Below are positions 37,741-45,848 of a stretch of DNA of 64,000 nt, piece after piece. Each line of letters begins with the position of its first letter. Position 1 is the stretch's first letter. The stretch is taken from positions 1 through 64,000 of the forward strand of contig JAFXEX010000005.1 of assembly GCA_017520825.1 (NCBI GenBank), given 5' to 3'. This DNA comes from Clostridia bacterium (lineage in GTDB: Bacteria; Bacillota; Clostridia; Oscillospirales; SIG627). The notes under the pieces were generated by a model. The model saw nothing but the letters and a program-made list of their open reading frames with translations, was not told where the DNA came from and ran no database searches. Position numbers and translations under genes: made by a program.

Positions 37741-37769
37741 TTGACAAATAATATTCAATGTGTTACAAT
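37741..37769 (+). promoter_or_regulatory. promoter of the phosphoesterase operon
   Basis: Consensus TTGACA (37741-37746), 17-bp spacer ending TGTGT, TACAAT (37764-37769), 38 bases before the first gene. Confidence 0.88.
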
Positions 37770-37806
37770 TGGGTGCGATGAAAAAGCAGAAAATAAGGAG
37801 AGTTTT

Positions 37807-38910
37807 ATGGAAGAATCTGCACTTCGTGAGCTTGCCACAACAATTCCCGAATATTGGCGTGAGCATCTCAGCGAAAAAATCAAAAAGATACGTGAAAATC
37901 AGATAAAGGCCGGCCCCGACGGAATCAGCTTCGGTCTTATATCCGACATACATTGGCGCACGAATAAAAAGCATTCGGCAGCACTTCTTGAAAAGGTTTT
38001 AAACGACTGTAGCATTTCTTACTTCTTTAATGCAGGTGACCTTTTTTCAGGACAGGGCATTTGCAAGCCCGAGGATATTATTTCCGAATTTATCGACTAC
38101 CGAAAGCTGTTTGCAAGAATAGAGAGTAAGTGCCTCATGGTTGAAGGTAATCACGATGCCACTTATTCTACCTTTGAAGCTCCCGACTATTATGCACAGA
38201 ATCTTTCGTTTAATGAATTCTACGAGTATTATTTCAGACATCAGGCGCAGTATACGGACAGAGAGTTCGGTGAAAACGGCACTTATTATTTCGTTGACGA
38301 CAAGTTCCGTAAAACAAGACTGATCGTTCTTAACGTTCACGACGTTCCAAACGACGACGTTAATGAGGACGGACGCCCTGTGTATAACAGATTCCGCGCC
38401 GCAGGAACGGGCGTTGGTCAACGTCAGCTTGATTGGTTTGCACACGTTGCTCTCGACGTGCCCTCTCCTGAATGGACGGTAGTTCTCGGCACTCACGAGC
38501 CTATGTGCTTTTCAAAAAGAGGCGGTGTGCGTAACTACGGCTTATTACTCGACATAATAAACGCATTCAGCCATCATACCTCTTTTGAAGGAGAAGTATC
38601 CTACCCTGAAGAGTTTGCTCATTTTAACGCCAAGGTTTCGGTAGACTATACCGGCAAGGGTGGAGACTTTGCTATCTGGGTGGGTGGACACACTCACTAC
38701 GATCTGGACCTTGTGTTAGACGACGTTCTTTCAACTGCTACTCTTAACGACGGTATGCACAACAGTGAAAACAACCCTACGCCTCACGTTGCAGAAACCT
38801 CTGCTGAGCAGGCTTTTGACATTTTTACCATTGATAAGCACAACCACAGAATTTACATCACGAGAATAGGCGCGGGAAATGATCGCGAGTTTGAATACAA
38901 GGTGTTTTGA
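37807..38910 (+). CDS. metallophosphoesterase, first of three paralogues
   Basis: A 367-residue calcineurin-like phosphoesterase, predicted to hydrolyse a phosphoester using two metals. Motifs are SDIHW (D47, H49), AGD (D78), GNHD (N115, H116), GTHEP and GGHTH. No signal peptide. It starts with IPEYWREHLSEKIKKIRENQ, a helical lead-in shared by its two downstream paralogues, and all three end in a tail like DREFEYKVF. Unlike the other two it lacks the cysteine knuckle. AAGGAGAG precedes the ATG at 37807. Substrate unknown. Confidence 0.85.
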   Translation: MEESALRELATTIPEYWREHLSEKIKKIRENQIKAGPDGISFGLISDIHWRTNKKHSAALLEKVLNDCSISYFFNAGDLFSGQGICKPEDIISEFIDYRKLFARIESKCLMVEGNHDATYSTFEAPDYYAQNLSFNEFYEYYFRHQAQYTDREFGENGTYYFVDDKFRKTRLIVLNVHDVPNDDVNEDGRPVYNRFRAAGTGVGQRQLDWFAHVALDVPSPEWTVVLGTHEPMCFSKRGGVRNYGLLLDIINAFSHHTSFEGEVSYPEEFAHFNAKVSVDYTGKGGDFAIWVGGHTHYDLDLVLDDVLSTATLNDGMHNSENNPTPHVAETSAEQAFDIFTIDKHNHRIYITRIGAGNDREFEYKVF

Positions 38911-38911
38911 T

Positions 38912-40012
38912 ATGTTCAAGCGTATGGACAGGTACTACTGTACCAAATGTATGTATATGACGGCTCCTCCGTGCGAATGTCCCAACTGTCACGCACCTGC
39001 TGAGGAATGGCGTATTATTGATGAGGAGGGCTATTATGATTTAGGCAAAAGAGTGCCTGAATTCTACGAGGCTCACCTTGAAGAAAAGATACAAACGATC
39101 CACGAAAAGCAGATACTTGCAGGAAGAACGGGAACGAGTGTAGGTCTGATTTCCGACACTCATTTCATAATGAATTATACCCATTCGGGCGCACTTATGA
39201 ACAAGGTGCTGACCGACTGCTATATTCCCTATTATTTCAATGCAGGCGACGTCGTGTCGGCATACTCGGTTTGTCCCAAAGAAAGTATCTTCGACGACCT
39301 CGACGATACGAGGCGTTTATTCCACGAAACAGAGAAAAAATGCCTTATGGCACGGGGCAATCACGACGATACCTATTCCGACTTTCCAGATAAGCCTTAC
39401 GGACAAAGGCTGACGAGCTCCGAGCTCTACGAGGGCTTTTTCAGATTTCAGTCAATGTATCCCGACAGAGTATTCGGCCCGACCGGCACCTACTTTTATG
39501 CCGAGGATACCGTTCATAAAATGAGATATATAGTTCTCGATAACTACGATATGAACAAGGTTCAACTCGATTGGTTTGCAAAGATTGCTCTTGACGTGCC
39601 CTCAACCGATTGGGGCGTGGTACTGTGTACTCACGTCTGCCCTGCAAATAACAATCTTGGCGCTGTGCCCAAGTCGGCATTACTCATTGGTATAATCAAC
39701 GCCTTTCGCCGTCATACGTCCTTCGTTTCAGACGACAAGCACGGCGCAATCGTTTCGGTGGATTTTACGGGACGTGGTGGCGAGTTTATAACCTGGGTAG
39801 GTGGACATTGGCACGAGGACCTTCTTGGCGACGTAGAAGGAATAAAATGCTTAGCCGTGTCACACGATTACGCAAAGCTGCCAGAACGTGTCAAGGGACA
39901 GGTATCGGAACAACTTTTTGATATCCTTACCATCGACAGAAAACGGCATAAGGTTTACGTAACCCGTATAGGCTACGGTGAAGACAGAGAATTTAATTAC
40001 GAGGTGTTTTAA
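38912..40012 (+). CDS. rubredoxin-like knuckle plus metallophosphoesterase, second paralogue
   Basis: A 366-residue protein. C10, C13, C23 and C26 (YYCTKC and CPNCHAP) form an N-terminal rubredoxin/zinc-ribbon-type site, joined to a calcineurin-like domain with SDTHF, AGD, GNHDD, CTH and GGHWH. The domain between the second and third motifs is shorter than in its neighbours. It starts one base after the first gene's TGA, with AAGGTG upstream. An ATG at residue 5 is also possible. Function unknown; the metal could be Fe or Zn. Confidence 0.8.
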   Translation: MFKRMDRYYCTKCMYMTAPPCECPNCHAPAEEWRIIDEEGYYDLGKRVPEFYEAHLEEKIQTIHEKQILAGRTGTSVGLISDTHFIMNYTHSGALMNKVLTDCYIPYYFNAGDVVSAYSVCPKESIFDDLDDTRRLFHETEKKCLMARGNHDDTYSDFPDKPYGQRLTSSELYEGFFRFQSMYPDRVFGPTGTYFYAEDTVHKMRYIVLDNYDMNKVQLDWFAKIALDVPSTDWGVVLCTHVCPANNNLGAVPKSALLIGIINAFRRHTSFVSDDKHGAIVSVDFTGRGGEFITWVGGHWHEDLLGDVEGIKCLAVSHDYAKLPERVKGQVSEQLFDILTIDRKRHKVYVTRIGYGEDREFNYEVF

Positions 40013-40013
40013 A

Positions 40014-41186
40014 ATGGACAAGTTTTATTGTACGAAATGCTTTTATCTTGTGTCAGAGGACACTCCCCCCGAAGTATGTCCCATATGTGGCACGGCAAGA
40101 CAGTTTTTTGCCCCTGTTGTAAAAAATACAAAGCAGTTTATTCCTGAATATTGGAATGAGCATCTTGAACAGAAGATAACCGAAATACATAACCGTCAGA
40201 TACAGGCAGGCCGTGACTGCTCAAGCTTCGGTCTCATTACCGACCTTCACTGGGCACCCAATGAAAAGCATTCTGCCGCACTTCTTGAAAAGGTACTGAC
40301 AGATTGTGGCGTTCCATTCTTCTTCACAGGTGGCGACATTGTCTGTGGCTCAGGCGTTTGCCCTGCTTCGTCTCTTAAGAGAGAGCTGAGTGAGTATTCG
40401 CAGGCATTCAAGGACATTGAGCATAAGTGTCTTATGGTTCAGGGTAATCACGATTCTGCATACTCTACCCTTCCCATTCCTCATTATTATGACGAGTCAC
40501 TCACCTCAGAGGAAATATACGAGTATTATTACAGATCTACGGCTCAGTACACAAACCGTGTGTTTGGTCCTGACAACACCTATTGCTATGCAGACGACAG
40601 ACTTCATAAAATGCGTTATATCGCTCTTAACACTCACGTAAAGTGGACGGACGATCTTGACGAAAACGGACTTCCTCTCTGCAATGCATTCAGGTCCCCG
40701 GGATTTATGCAGGAGCAGCTTGAATGGCTGGCTCACGTGGCTCTTGACGTGCCCTCTACCGACTGGACGGTAGTTATATGTACTCACGAGCCTGCATATC
40801 AAGGCTTTGCCAATACTTCTATGGTGCTTGGCATAATCGACGCCTTTCGCCGTCATGAAAAATTTGAGAAAACGAACATAGATGAAAAGAGACCTTATTA
40901 CAGCTCTCAGATTTCCGTTGACTTCACGGGCAGAGGTGGTAACTTTGCTATATGGGTAGCTGGTCATATGCACAAAGATGATTTTAAATACTGCAACGGT
41001 ATTTTGTCAACGACTACTCTCAACGACTGCTTACATAATGACCCTCATTCTGAATTCGTTCACGTTAAGGGTACGACCACGGAACATGCATTCGATATCT
41101 TTACAATAGACAAGCACGCTCATAAAATCTACGCTACGCGTATAGGTTGTGGTGAAAATCGCGAATTTGAATACGAGGTATTTTAA
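40014..41186 (+). CDS. rubredoxin-like knuckle plus metallophosphoesterase, third paralogue
   Basis: A 390-residue protein with C6, C9, C22 and C25 in the same spacing (C-x2-C-x12-C-x2-C) as the rubredoxin tail of the rubrerythrin at 52895, including nearly the same PPEVCPICGTAR context. The phosphoesterase domain has TDLHW, GGD, GNHDS, CTHEP and AGHMH. It resembles the first paralogue more than the second in the middle region. GAGGTG precedes the ATG, which lies one base after the previous stop. Function unknown. Confidence 0.82.
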   Translation: MDKFYCTKCFYLVSEDTPPEVCPICGTARQFFAPVVKNTKQFIPEYWNEHLEQKITEIHNRQIQAGRDCSSFGLITDLHWAPNEKHSAALLEKVLTDCGVPFFFTGGDIVCGSGVCPASSLKRELSEYSQAFKDIEHKCLMVQGNHDSAYSTLPIPHYYDESLTSEEIYEYYYRSTAQYTNRVFGPDNTYCYADDRLHKMRYIALNTHVKWTDDLDENGLPLCNAFRSPGFMQEQLEWLAHVALDVPSTDWTVVICTHEPAYQGFANTSMVLGIIDAFRRHEKFEKTNIDEKRPYYSSQISVDFTGRGGNFAIWVAGHMHKDDFKYCNGILSTTTLNDCLHNDPHSEFVHVKGTTTEHAFDIFTIDKHAHKIYATRIGCGENREFEYEVF

Positions 41187-41194
41187 AAAATTGA

Positions 41195-41226
41195 TTCCGT
41201 CTGCAAATGCAGACGGAAGTTTTTTC
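41195..41226 (+). terminator. terminator of the phosphoesterase operon
   Basis: A 10-bp perfect stem (41195-41204 with 41209-41218) followed by GTTTTTT, 8 bases after the third gene. Confidence 0.9.
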
Positions 41227-41303
41227 TCTATCTGTATATAATAAACAACATAGCAATATGCAATTTATTATATAACCGTTATTCAAAACATACTAAAAAA
41301 ATA

Positions 41304-41332
41304 TTGAAACTTGAAAATAAATGTGTTAAAAT
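41304..41332 (+). promoter_or_regulatory. promoter of the V-type ATPase operon
   Basis: TTGAAA (41304-41309), 17-bp spacer ending TGTGT, TAAAAT (41327-41332), 31 bases before the first gene. Confidence 0.82.
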
Positions 41333-41362
41333 AATAGTAAATATTGACAAAAGGAGAAATAA

Positions 41363-41662
41363 ATGGATATTATCGAAAGCGTAAAAGCAGCAGAAGATCT
41401 TGCTGAGAGCATAAAGCAATCGGCAAAGGCAGAAGCGCAAAAGCGTTTGTCCGAAGCCGAAAAAAAGGCTAAAGAGGAAGCACAGAAAATGATAGCCGAT
41501 GCAAAAGCCACAGGCGAGGTATTGTATGCCGAAGCTATTGCCCGTGCAGATTTGGCAACGGCAGAAGCTGAAAAAGCTCTTGAAAAAGAAAAAGAAGCAG
41601 TCAAAGCCACGGCTGAAAAAAACAAAACTGTGGCTGTTGATAAAATTACATCTCTCATTTAA
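41363..41662 (+). CDS. ntpF: V-type ATPase peripheral stalk subunit (NtpF/AhaH type)
   Basis: A 99-residue, almost wholly helical, Ala/Glu/Lys-rich coiled-coil protein. Its composition, size and first place in the operon match the G/H stalk subunit that pairs with subunit E to hold the catalytic head still. AAAGGAG precedes the start. Identification rests mainly on context, as such coiled coils are poorly conserved. Confidence 0.82.
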   Translation: MDIIESVKAAEDLAESIKQSAKAEAQKRLSEAEKKAKEEAQKMIADAKATGEVLYAEAIARADLATAEAEKALEKEKEAVKATAEKNKTVAVDKITSLI

Positions 41663-41677
41663 AGGGGAAATTGCTTA

Positions 41678-43543
41678 ATGATAGCACCTATGAAAAAGGT
41701 GTCGATAGTATGTATGCGCGAGGACAGAGAAAAGGTCCTGAAGGCATTGCAGCATTCGGCACTAATGATGATTGAAGTCTCCGATACGGGTGTTATGGGA
41801 GACGACAGAGAGAGTGGCGAGCACCAACGCAGGGTAGAACAGCTTCTTCGTGAGTTGAACAAATACAAAGAAAAGAAAGGCTTATTTGCACAACCCACAG
41901 AAGTAAACGAAAGTAGCTTTGATACTCTGTCAGACGACACGATCTCTCTTTGCAACAGTATTGAAAATCTAATCAAGAAAAGAGACGAGCTGGTTTCAGA
42001 GGAAGCCTCTTTACAGTCAATAACCGATACCTTGCGTGATTGGGCTGAGTTGAAAGCACTGGCACAGGACTTAAAGCAAACGGAATCTACCGACGTAATG
42101 ACAGTAAGACTTCCCGTAGCAAAATACCCTCTCCTCGAAGAGCGCATTGCAGACCTTGATGCAAGCTTTGAAAAGGTGTCGGTCAACGAAAAGACCGTTC
42201 AACTGCTCATAGTGTGTATGAAGGAAGCGTGCCACAGTCTGCGAGCCCTCTTATCCGAATGCGAAGCAGAGGAAATAAAGCTACCGATAGTTTCAGGAAA
42301 GATAGCCGATAAGCTGAGTGAAACGAATAAGCGACTGTTGGAAGTATCCGATGAAAAAAACGCTATCAACGAACAGCTTGAAGCTTCTGCTAAAAGCTCA
42401 ACGGCTGACGTGGAAACTCTGTTCGAACAGTACAGAGCAAGCGCCGACAGAGCTGAAGTAAGACTGAGCGAAACGGTTGAAACCGTCTTTATAGAAGGTT
42501 GGGTAAGAGCAGACTGTATGGATAAGTTAAAATCCACCATAGAGGAAGCTACTCCCATATTCGACGTAGAGTCCCGTGACCCCAAGGAAGACGAGGAGGT
42601 TCCTACGTCTCTTCAGAACAGCAAGCTGGTAAGCCAATTTGAAGGCATAACCGAAATGTTTAACCCTCCCAAGTATAACGACTACGACCCCAATGCCGTA
42701 ATGGCGCCCTGGTACTGGATAATCTTCGGTATGATGATGGGTGATGCAGGCTACGGTCTTATGATGGCAGTGTTAATCTTTCTGGGTAAAAAGCTGATGA
42801 AGCCCCGTGGTGGTACGGCTAAGCTGATGAACGTGCTTCTTTATTCGTCTGTAACCACTATCTTCTTCGGTATCCTCTTCGGAAGCTATTTCGGTGAGGA
42901 GCTATTCCCTCCCCTTATAGGCTTCACCTCTATGAGTGATCCCATAAAAATGCTTATTCTCACTCTCGTTGTTGGCGTACTTCATATCTTTACGGGTATG
43001 ATAACCAAGATTGTGCTGAACGTGAGAAGTGGTAACGTGCTTGACGCTATTTTCGATCAGGTTTCATGGATGATGATAATTGCCGGACTTGGCATGATAT
43101 TTATCCCACCTTTAAGCAAGGTGGGTCCGATAATAGCAATTATCGGCGCATTGATAGTTCTCTTCACGGCAGGACGCGCAAAAAAAGGTATCGTTGGTAA
43201 GATAACGGGTGGCCTTGGAGGACTTTACAATATTACAAGCTATCTCAGTGATATTCTTTCCTACTCCCGAATTCTTGCTCTCGGACTTGCAACGGGCGTC
43301 GTAGGATACGTTATGAATATGCTTGCAGGTATGGTGCAAAACGGTGTAATAGGATTTATACTGTCGCTTCTTATATATATTGTAGGTCACGTGTTCAATC
43401 TGGTGTTGGGTCTGCTTTCGGCTTACGTTCACTCCTGCAGACTTCAATACATTGAATTCTACGGTAAGTTTTATGAGGGTGGAGGAACTGTCTTTAAGCC
43501 CTTTGGAATAAGAACAAACTATATTAATATTAAAAAAGATTAA
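41678..43543 (+). CDS. ntpI: V-type ATPase subunit I (a)
   Basis: A 621-residue stator membrane subunit. The N-terminal half (about 1-335) is a cytosolic coiled-coil arm; the C-terminal half has about seven or eight helices, starting at MAPWYWIIFGMMMGDAGYG. The essential arginine facing the rotor is R531 in SYLSDILSYSRILALGLATG. GGGG lies 11 bases before the ATG. It forms the ion half-channels with the NtpK ring. Confidence 0.94.
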   Translation: MIAPMKKVSIVCMREDREKVLKALQHSALMMIEVSDTGVMGDDRESGEHQRRVEQLLRELNKYKEKKGLFAQPTEVNESSFDTLSDDTISLCNSIENLIKKRDELVSEEASLQSITDTLRDWAELKALAQDLKQTESTDVMTVRLPVAKYPLLEERIADLDASFEKVSVNEKTVQLLIVCMKEACHSLRALLSECEAEEIKLPIVSGKIADKLSETNKRLLEVSDEKNAINEQLEASAKSSTADVETLFEQYRASADRAEVRLSETVETVFIEGWVRADCMDKLKSTIEEATPIFDVESRDPKEDEEVPTSLQNSKLVSQFEGITEMFNPPKYNDYDPNAVMAPWYWIIFGMMMGDAGYGLMMAVLIFLGKKLMKPRGGTAKLMNVLLYSSVTTIFFGILFGSYFGEELFPPLIGFTSMSDPIKMLILTLVVGVLHIFTGMITKIVLNVRSGNVLDAIFDQVSWMMIIAGLGMIFIPPLSKVGPIIAIIGALIVLFTAGRAKKGIVGKITGGLGGLYNITSYLSDILSYSRILALGLATGVVGYVMNMLAGMVQNGVIGFILSLLIYIVGHVFNLVLGLLSAYVHSCRLQYIEFYGKFYEGGGTVFKPFGIRTNYINIKKD

Positions 43544-43561
43544 TTTTTGGAGGAAAAAACT

Positions 43562-44029
43562 ATGTTTGATTCAGGACTTGTAATTGCAATTTTCGGTGCA
43601 ACTCTTTGCGCCCTCTTGGGTGGTTGTGGCTCGGCTCTCGGCGTAATGTACGCAGGTAAGGCTGCTGCCGGTGTGGTTTCAGAAAAGCCCGACCTTTTCG
43701 GTAAAATGCTGGTGCTTCAGGCTCTCCCGGGTACACAGGGTATCTACGGCTTCCTTATCGCTATTCTCGTTATGGTTAACACCGGTCTTCTCGGTGACCC
43801 CGTTGAGCTTACAGTTGCACAGGGTTGGTCATATTTCTTTGCTACCTTGCCTATGGCAATAGTAGGTCTTATCTCAGGTATTGCACAGGGTAAAACTGCT
43901 GCTGCTGCTATCCATATGACAGGTAAGCAACCCGATGCTTCAGGTAAGGGTATTACCATGACTGCTCTCGTTGAAACCTACGCCATCCTTGCGCTTCTTA
44001 CCTCAATTCTTTTGATATTCAGCCTTTAA
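43562..44029 (+). CDS. ntpK: V-type ATPase rotor subunit K (c), Na+-type
   Basis: A 155-residue four-helix proteolipid made of two fused hairpins. L55, T58, Q59, Y62, Q109 and E138 correspond to the Na+-binding residues L61, T64, Q65, Y68, Q110 and E139 of Enterococcus hirae NtpK, in matching contexts LPGTQGIYGF, GLISGIAQGK and VETYAIL. Sodium is therefore the likely coupling ion. The ATG at 43562 is preferred, with GGAGG 8 bases upstream; a TTG at 43547 only extends the frame. Confidence 0.95.
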   Translation: MFDSGLVIAIFGATLCALLGGCGSALGVMYAGKAAAGVVSEKPDLFGKMLVLQALPGTQGIYGFLIAILVMVNTGLLGDPVELTVAQGWSYFFATLPMAIVGLISGIAQGKTAAAAIHMTGKQPDASGKGITMTALVETYAILALLTSILLIFSL

Positions 44030-44044
44030 TCAGGGAGAAAAATA

Positions 44045-44638
44045 ATGAGTGCAGAAACAGTAACTACAAAAATAGAAGAAAAAGCGCGCCTTGCTGCCGA
44101 TGAAATACTTGCAGAAGCGAGAAAAAAGGCTGACTCCGACAGAAAAGCAATTCTTGACGATGCAGCTTTGCGTGTTGAAAAAATGCTTGAAGGCGCAAAG
44201 CAAAATGCAGAAATTGCAGAAAAGGGCAGAGCGCAGACCGATGCTATGAATATTAAGCTCGGTATTCTTGACACAAAGCGACAGATTATCAACGAAGCTA
44301 AAAACGAGGCAAAGGCAAAGCTTATCAATATGAGCGAGGAAGACTTTATAAAAATCTTCACGAAGTATATTTCCACATCCGAGTTGTCGGGTGAATTTGA
44401 GCTTATTCCCTCTGCCGTTCACCGTGATTTCTGCAAAGGTGCTATAAAGAGCTTTGAGAAATGCGCTGATATTAAAATTAAGCTTTCAAAGGCAGATGCA
44501 GATATTGATTCGGGCTTCATACTTTCGTCGGAGGAATATGACGTTGAGTTTTCTCTTGACGCCGTGCTTGACGAAATGCTTGAAGTAAACGAAAAAGCAA
44601 TTGCTGACATACTCTTTGAAACGGGAGACGTCAAATGA
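44045..44638 (+). CDS. ntpE: V-type ATPase subunit E
   Basis: A 197-residue peripheral stalk subunit: a long N-terminal helix (about 1-105, Ala/Glu/Lys rich) and a small C-terminal globular domain that contacts the catalytic head. GGGAG precedes the start. The end overlaps the next gene by 4 bases. Confidence 0.88.
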   Translation: MSAETVTTKIEEKARLAADEILAEARKKADSDRKAILDDAALRVEKMLEGAKQNAEIAEKGRAQTDAMNIKLGILDTKRQIINEAKNEAKAKLINMSEEDFIKIFTKYISTSELSGEFELIPSAVHRDFCKGAIKSFEKCADIKIKLSKADADIDSGFILSSEEYDVEFSLDAVLDEMLEVNEKAIADILFETGDVK

Positions 44639-45495
44639 TGACGCAAAATGAATTTGCAAAAAAATCCTATGAATATGCCGTAGGTGCTATAAAAGCTACC
44701 TCTCATCCTCCGTTGACGGAGGAAGGGCTTCGCCGTTTGAGTGAAGCTGACTTGTCGGATTTTCCAAGGCTCCTTGACGAGCTTGGCTGGGGTCGTGGCA
44801 TTGAGGGTAATCTGTACGAGAGAATTCAGGGTGAGTTTGAATATGCAGTTGCCTTCATTCGTGATATTTCCCCTGACCTTTCACTGACTGACCTTCTTCT
44901 CTTTGAAGAGGACGCGCAAAACTTGAAGCTATTCTTAAAGGGTCAGCTTATCGGACGGGACGTAACCGAGCTTGCCAACAAGGGTGGCTCTATTCCCATA
45001 GAAATAATAAGAGGCTCTGTTGAAGCAGGTGACTTTTCTCTGATCAGTGAAACTCTTGATAGAGAGCTTAAAGGGATTGAAGAGGAAAAAGACCCCTTCG
45101 TGATAAGCTCAAGAGCAGACCGTGCGATATTTATGCACACGCTGGAGCTTGCCCGAAAAAAGAACACGGCGCTCTACGAAATGCTTTTGAAGTACGGTGG
45201 CGCAAAGAACAGAATATCCGAAGCAAGACTGCGTCTTATGGGACAGGATATTGAAGGCGCAAAGGACCTTCTTCTGCCCGTTGAATACACAAGCATCGCC
45301 CAAGACGGCAGAAGCGAGGATGAAATAATTGAAGAAGCGAAGGAAACCATTTCCCACGCTATGTACGAATTGAGAAGTGGAGAAAACTTTGCTCCAATTG
45401 CAGAATATTTCTTTGCAAAGAAGAGTGAGTCAGAAGCTCTCAGACGACTTCTTACCCAGTGTGAGCTTCAAAACAAGGGGGCGAACGTACAGTGA
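44635..45495 (+). CDS. ntpC: V-type ATPase subunit C (d)
   Basis: A 286-residue all-helical subunit that sits on the rotor ring and links it to the central shaft. It is somewhat shorter than the common 330-350 residues. The sequence opens with tandem ATGs at 44635 and 44638, the first overlapping the ntpE stop. Weak sequence conservation is normal; place in the operon supports the call. Confidence 0.85.
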   Translation: MMTQNEFAKKSYEYAVGAIKATSHPPLTEEGLRRLSEADLSDFPRLLDELGWGRGIEGNLYERIQGEFEYAVAFIRDISPDLSLTDLLLFEEDAQNLKLFLKGQLIGRDVTELANKGGSIPIEIIRGSVEAGDFSLISETLDRELKGIEEEKDPFVISSRADRAIFMHTLELARKKNTALYEMLLKYGGAKNRISEARLRLMGQDIEGAKDLLLPVEYTSIAQDGRSEDEIIEEAKETISHAMYELRSGENFAPIAEYFFAKKSESEALRRLLTQCELQNKGANVQ

Positions 45496-45812
45496 ATGAA
45501 AATAAAATTGCAGCAGTAGGTGACAGAGCAAGTATTCTTATTTTCAACACAGCAGGAATTCTTACCCGTGCCGTTGACAGCGCTAAATCGGCTGAGCGCG
45601 AGGTGAGAGCACTTGCGTCAAACGGATACAAGGTTATTTTTATCAGTGAAAAATATATCGCTGACCTTACGGATATACTTGAAAAATACAGAGAATCAGC
45701 TTATCCCGCCATTATTCCCATTCCCGACAGATCGGGGACTATGGGGGTTGGAAATGAAAAAATTATAGCCAATATGGAAAAGGCTATCGGGACTAATATT
45801 TTTGATAAATGA
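45492..45812 (+). CDS. ntpG: V-type ATPase subunit F (NtpG)
   Basis: A 106-residue shaft subunit with the usual start AAVGDRASILIF and a C-terminal IPIPDRSGTMG. The start is GTG at 45492, overlapping the ntpC stop as GTGA, since no ATG is in frame nearby; GGGGG lies about 10 bases upstream. It stabilises the central stalk with subunit D. Confidence 0.9.
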   Translation: MNENKIAAVGDRASILIFNTAGILTRAVDSAKSAEREVRALASNGYKVIFISEKYIADLTDILEKYRESAYPAIIPIPDRSGTMGVGNEKIIANMEKAIGTNIFDK

Positions 45813-45821
45813 GAAAGGTAA

Positions 45822-45848
45822 GGTATACCTTAAATGGAAAAACAGGTT
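45822..45848 (+). promoter_or_regulatory. palindrome over the ntpA ribosome site
   Basis: The perfect 14-base dyad TAAGGTATACCTTA ends one base before the ntpA ATG and contains an AAGG ribosome-binding segment. It could form a 5-bp hairpin that dampens initiation; a second AAAGG just upstream may be used instead. Confidence 0.3.
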
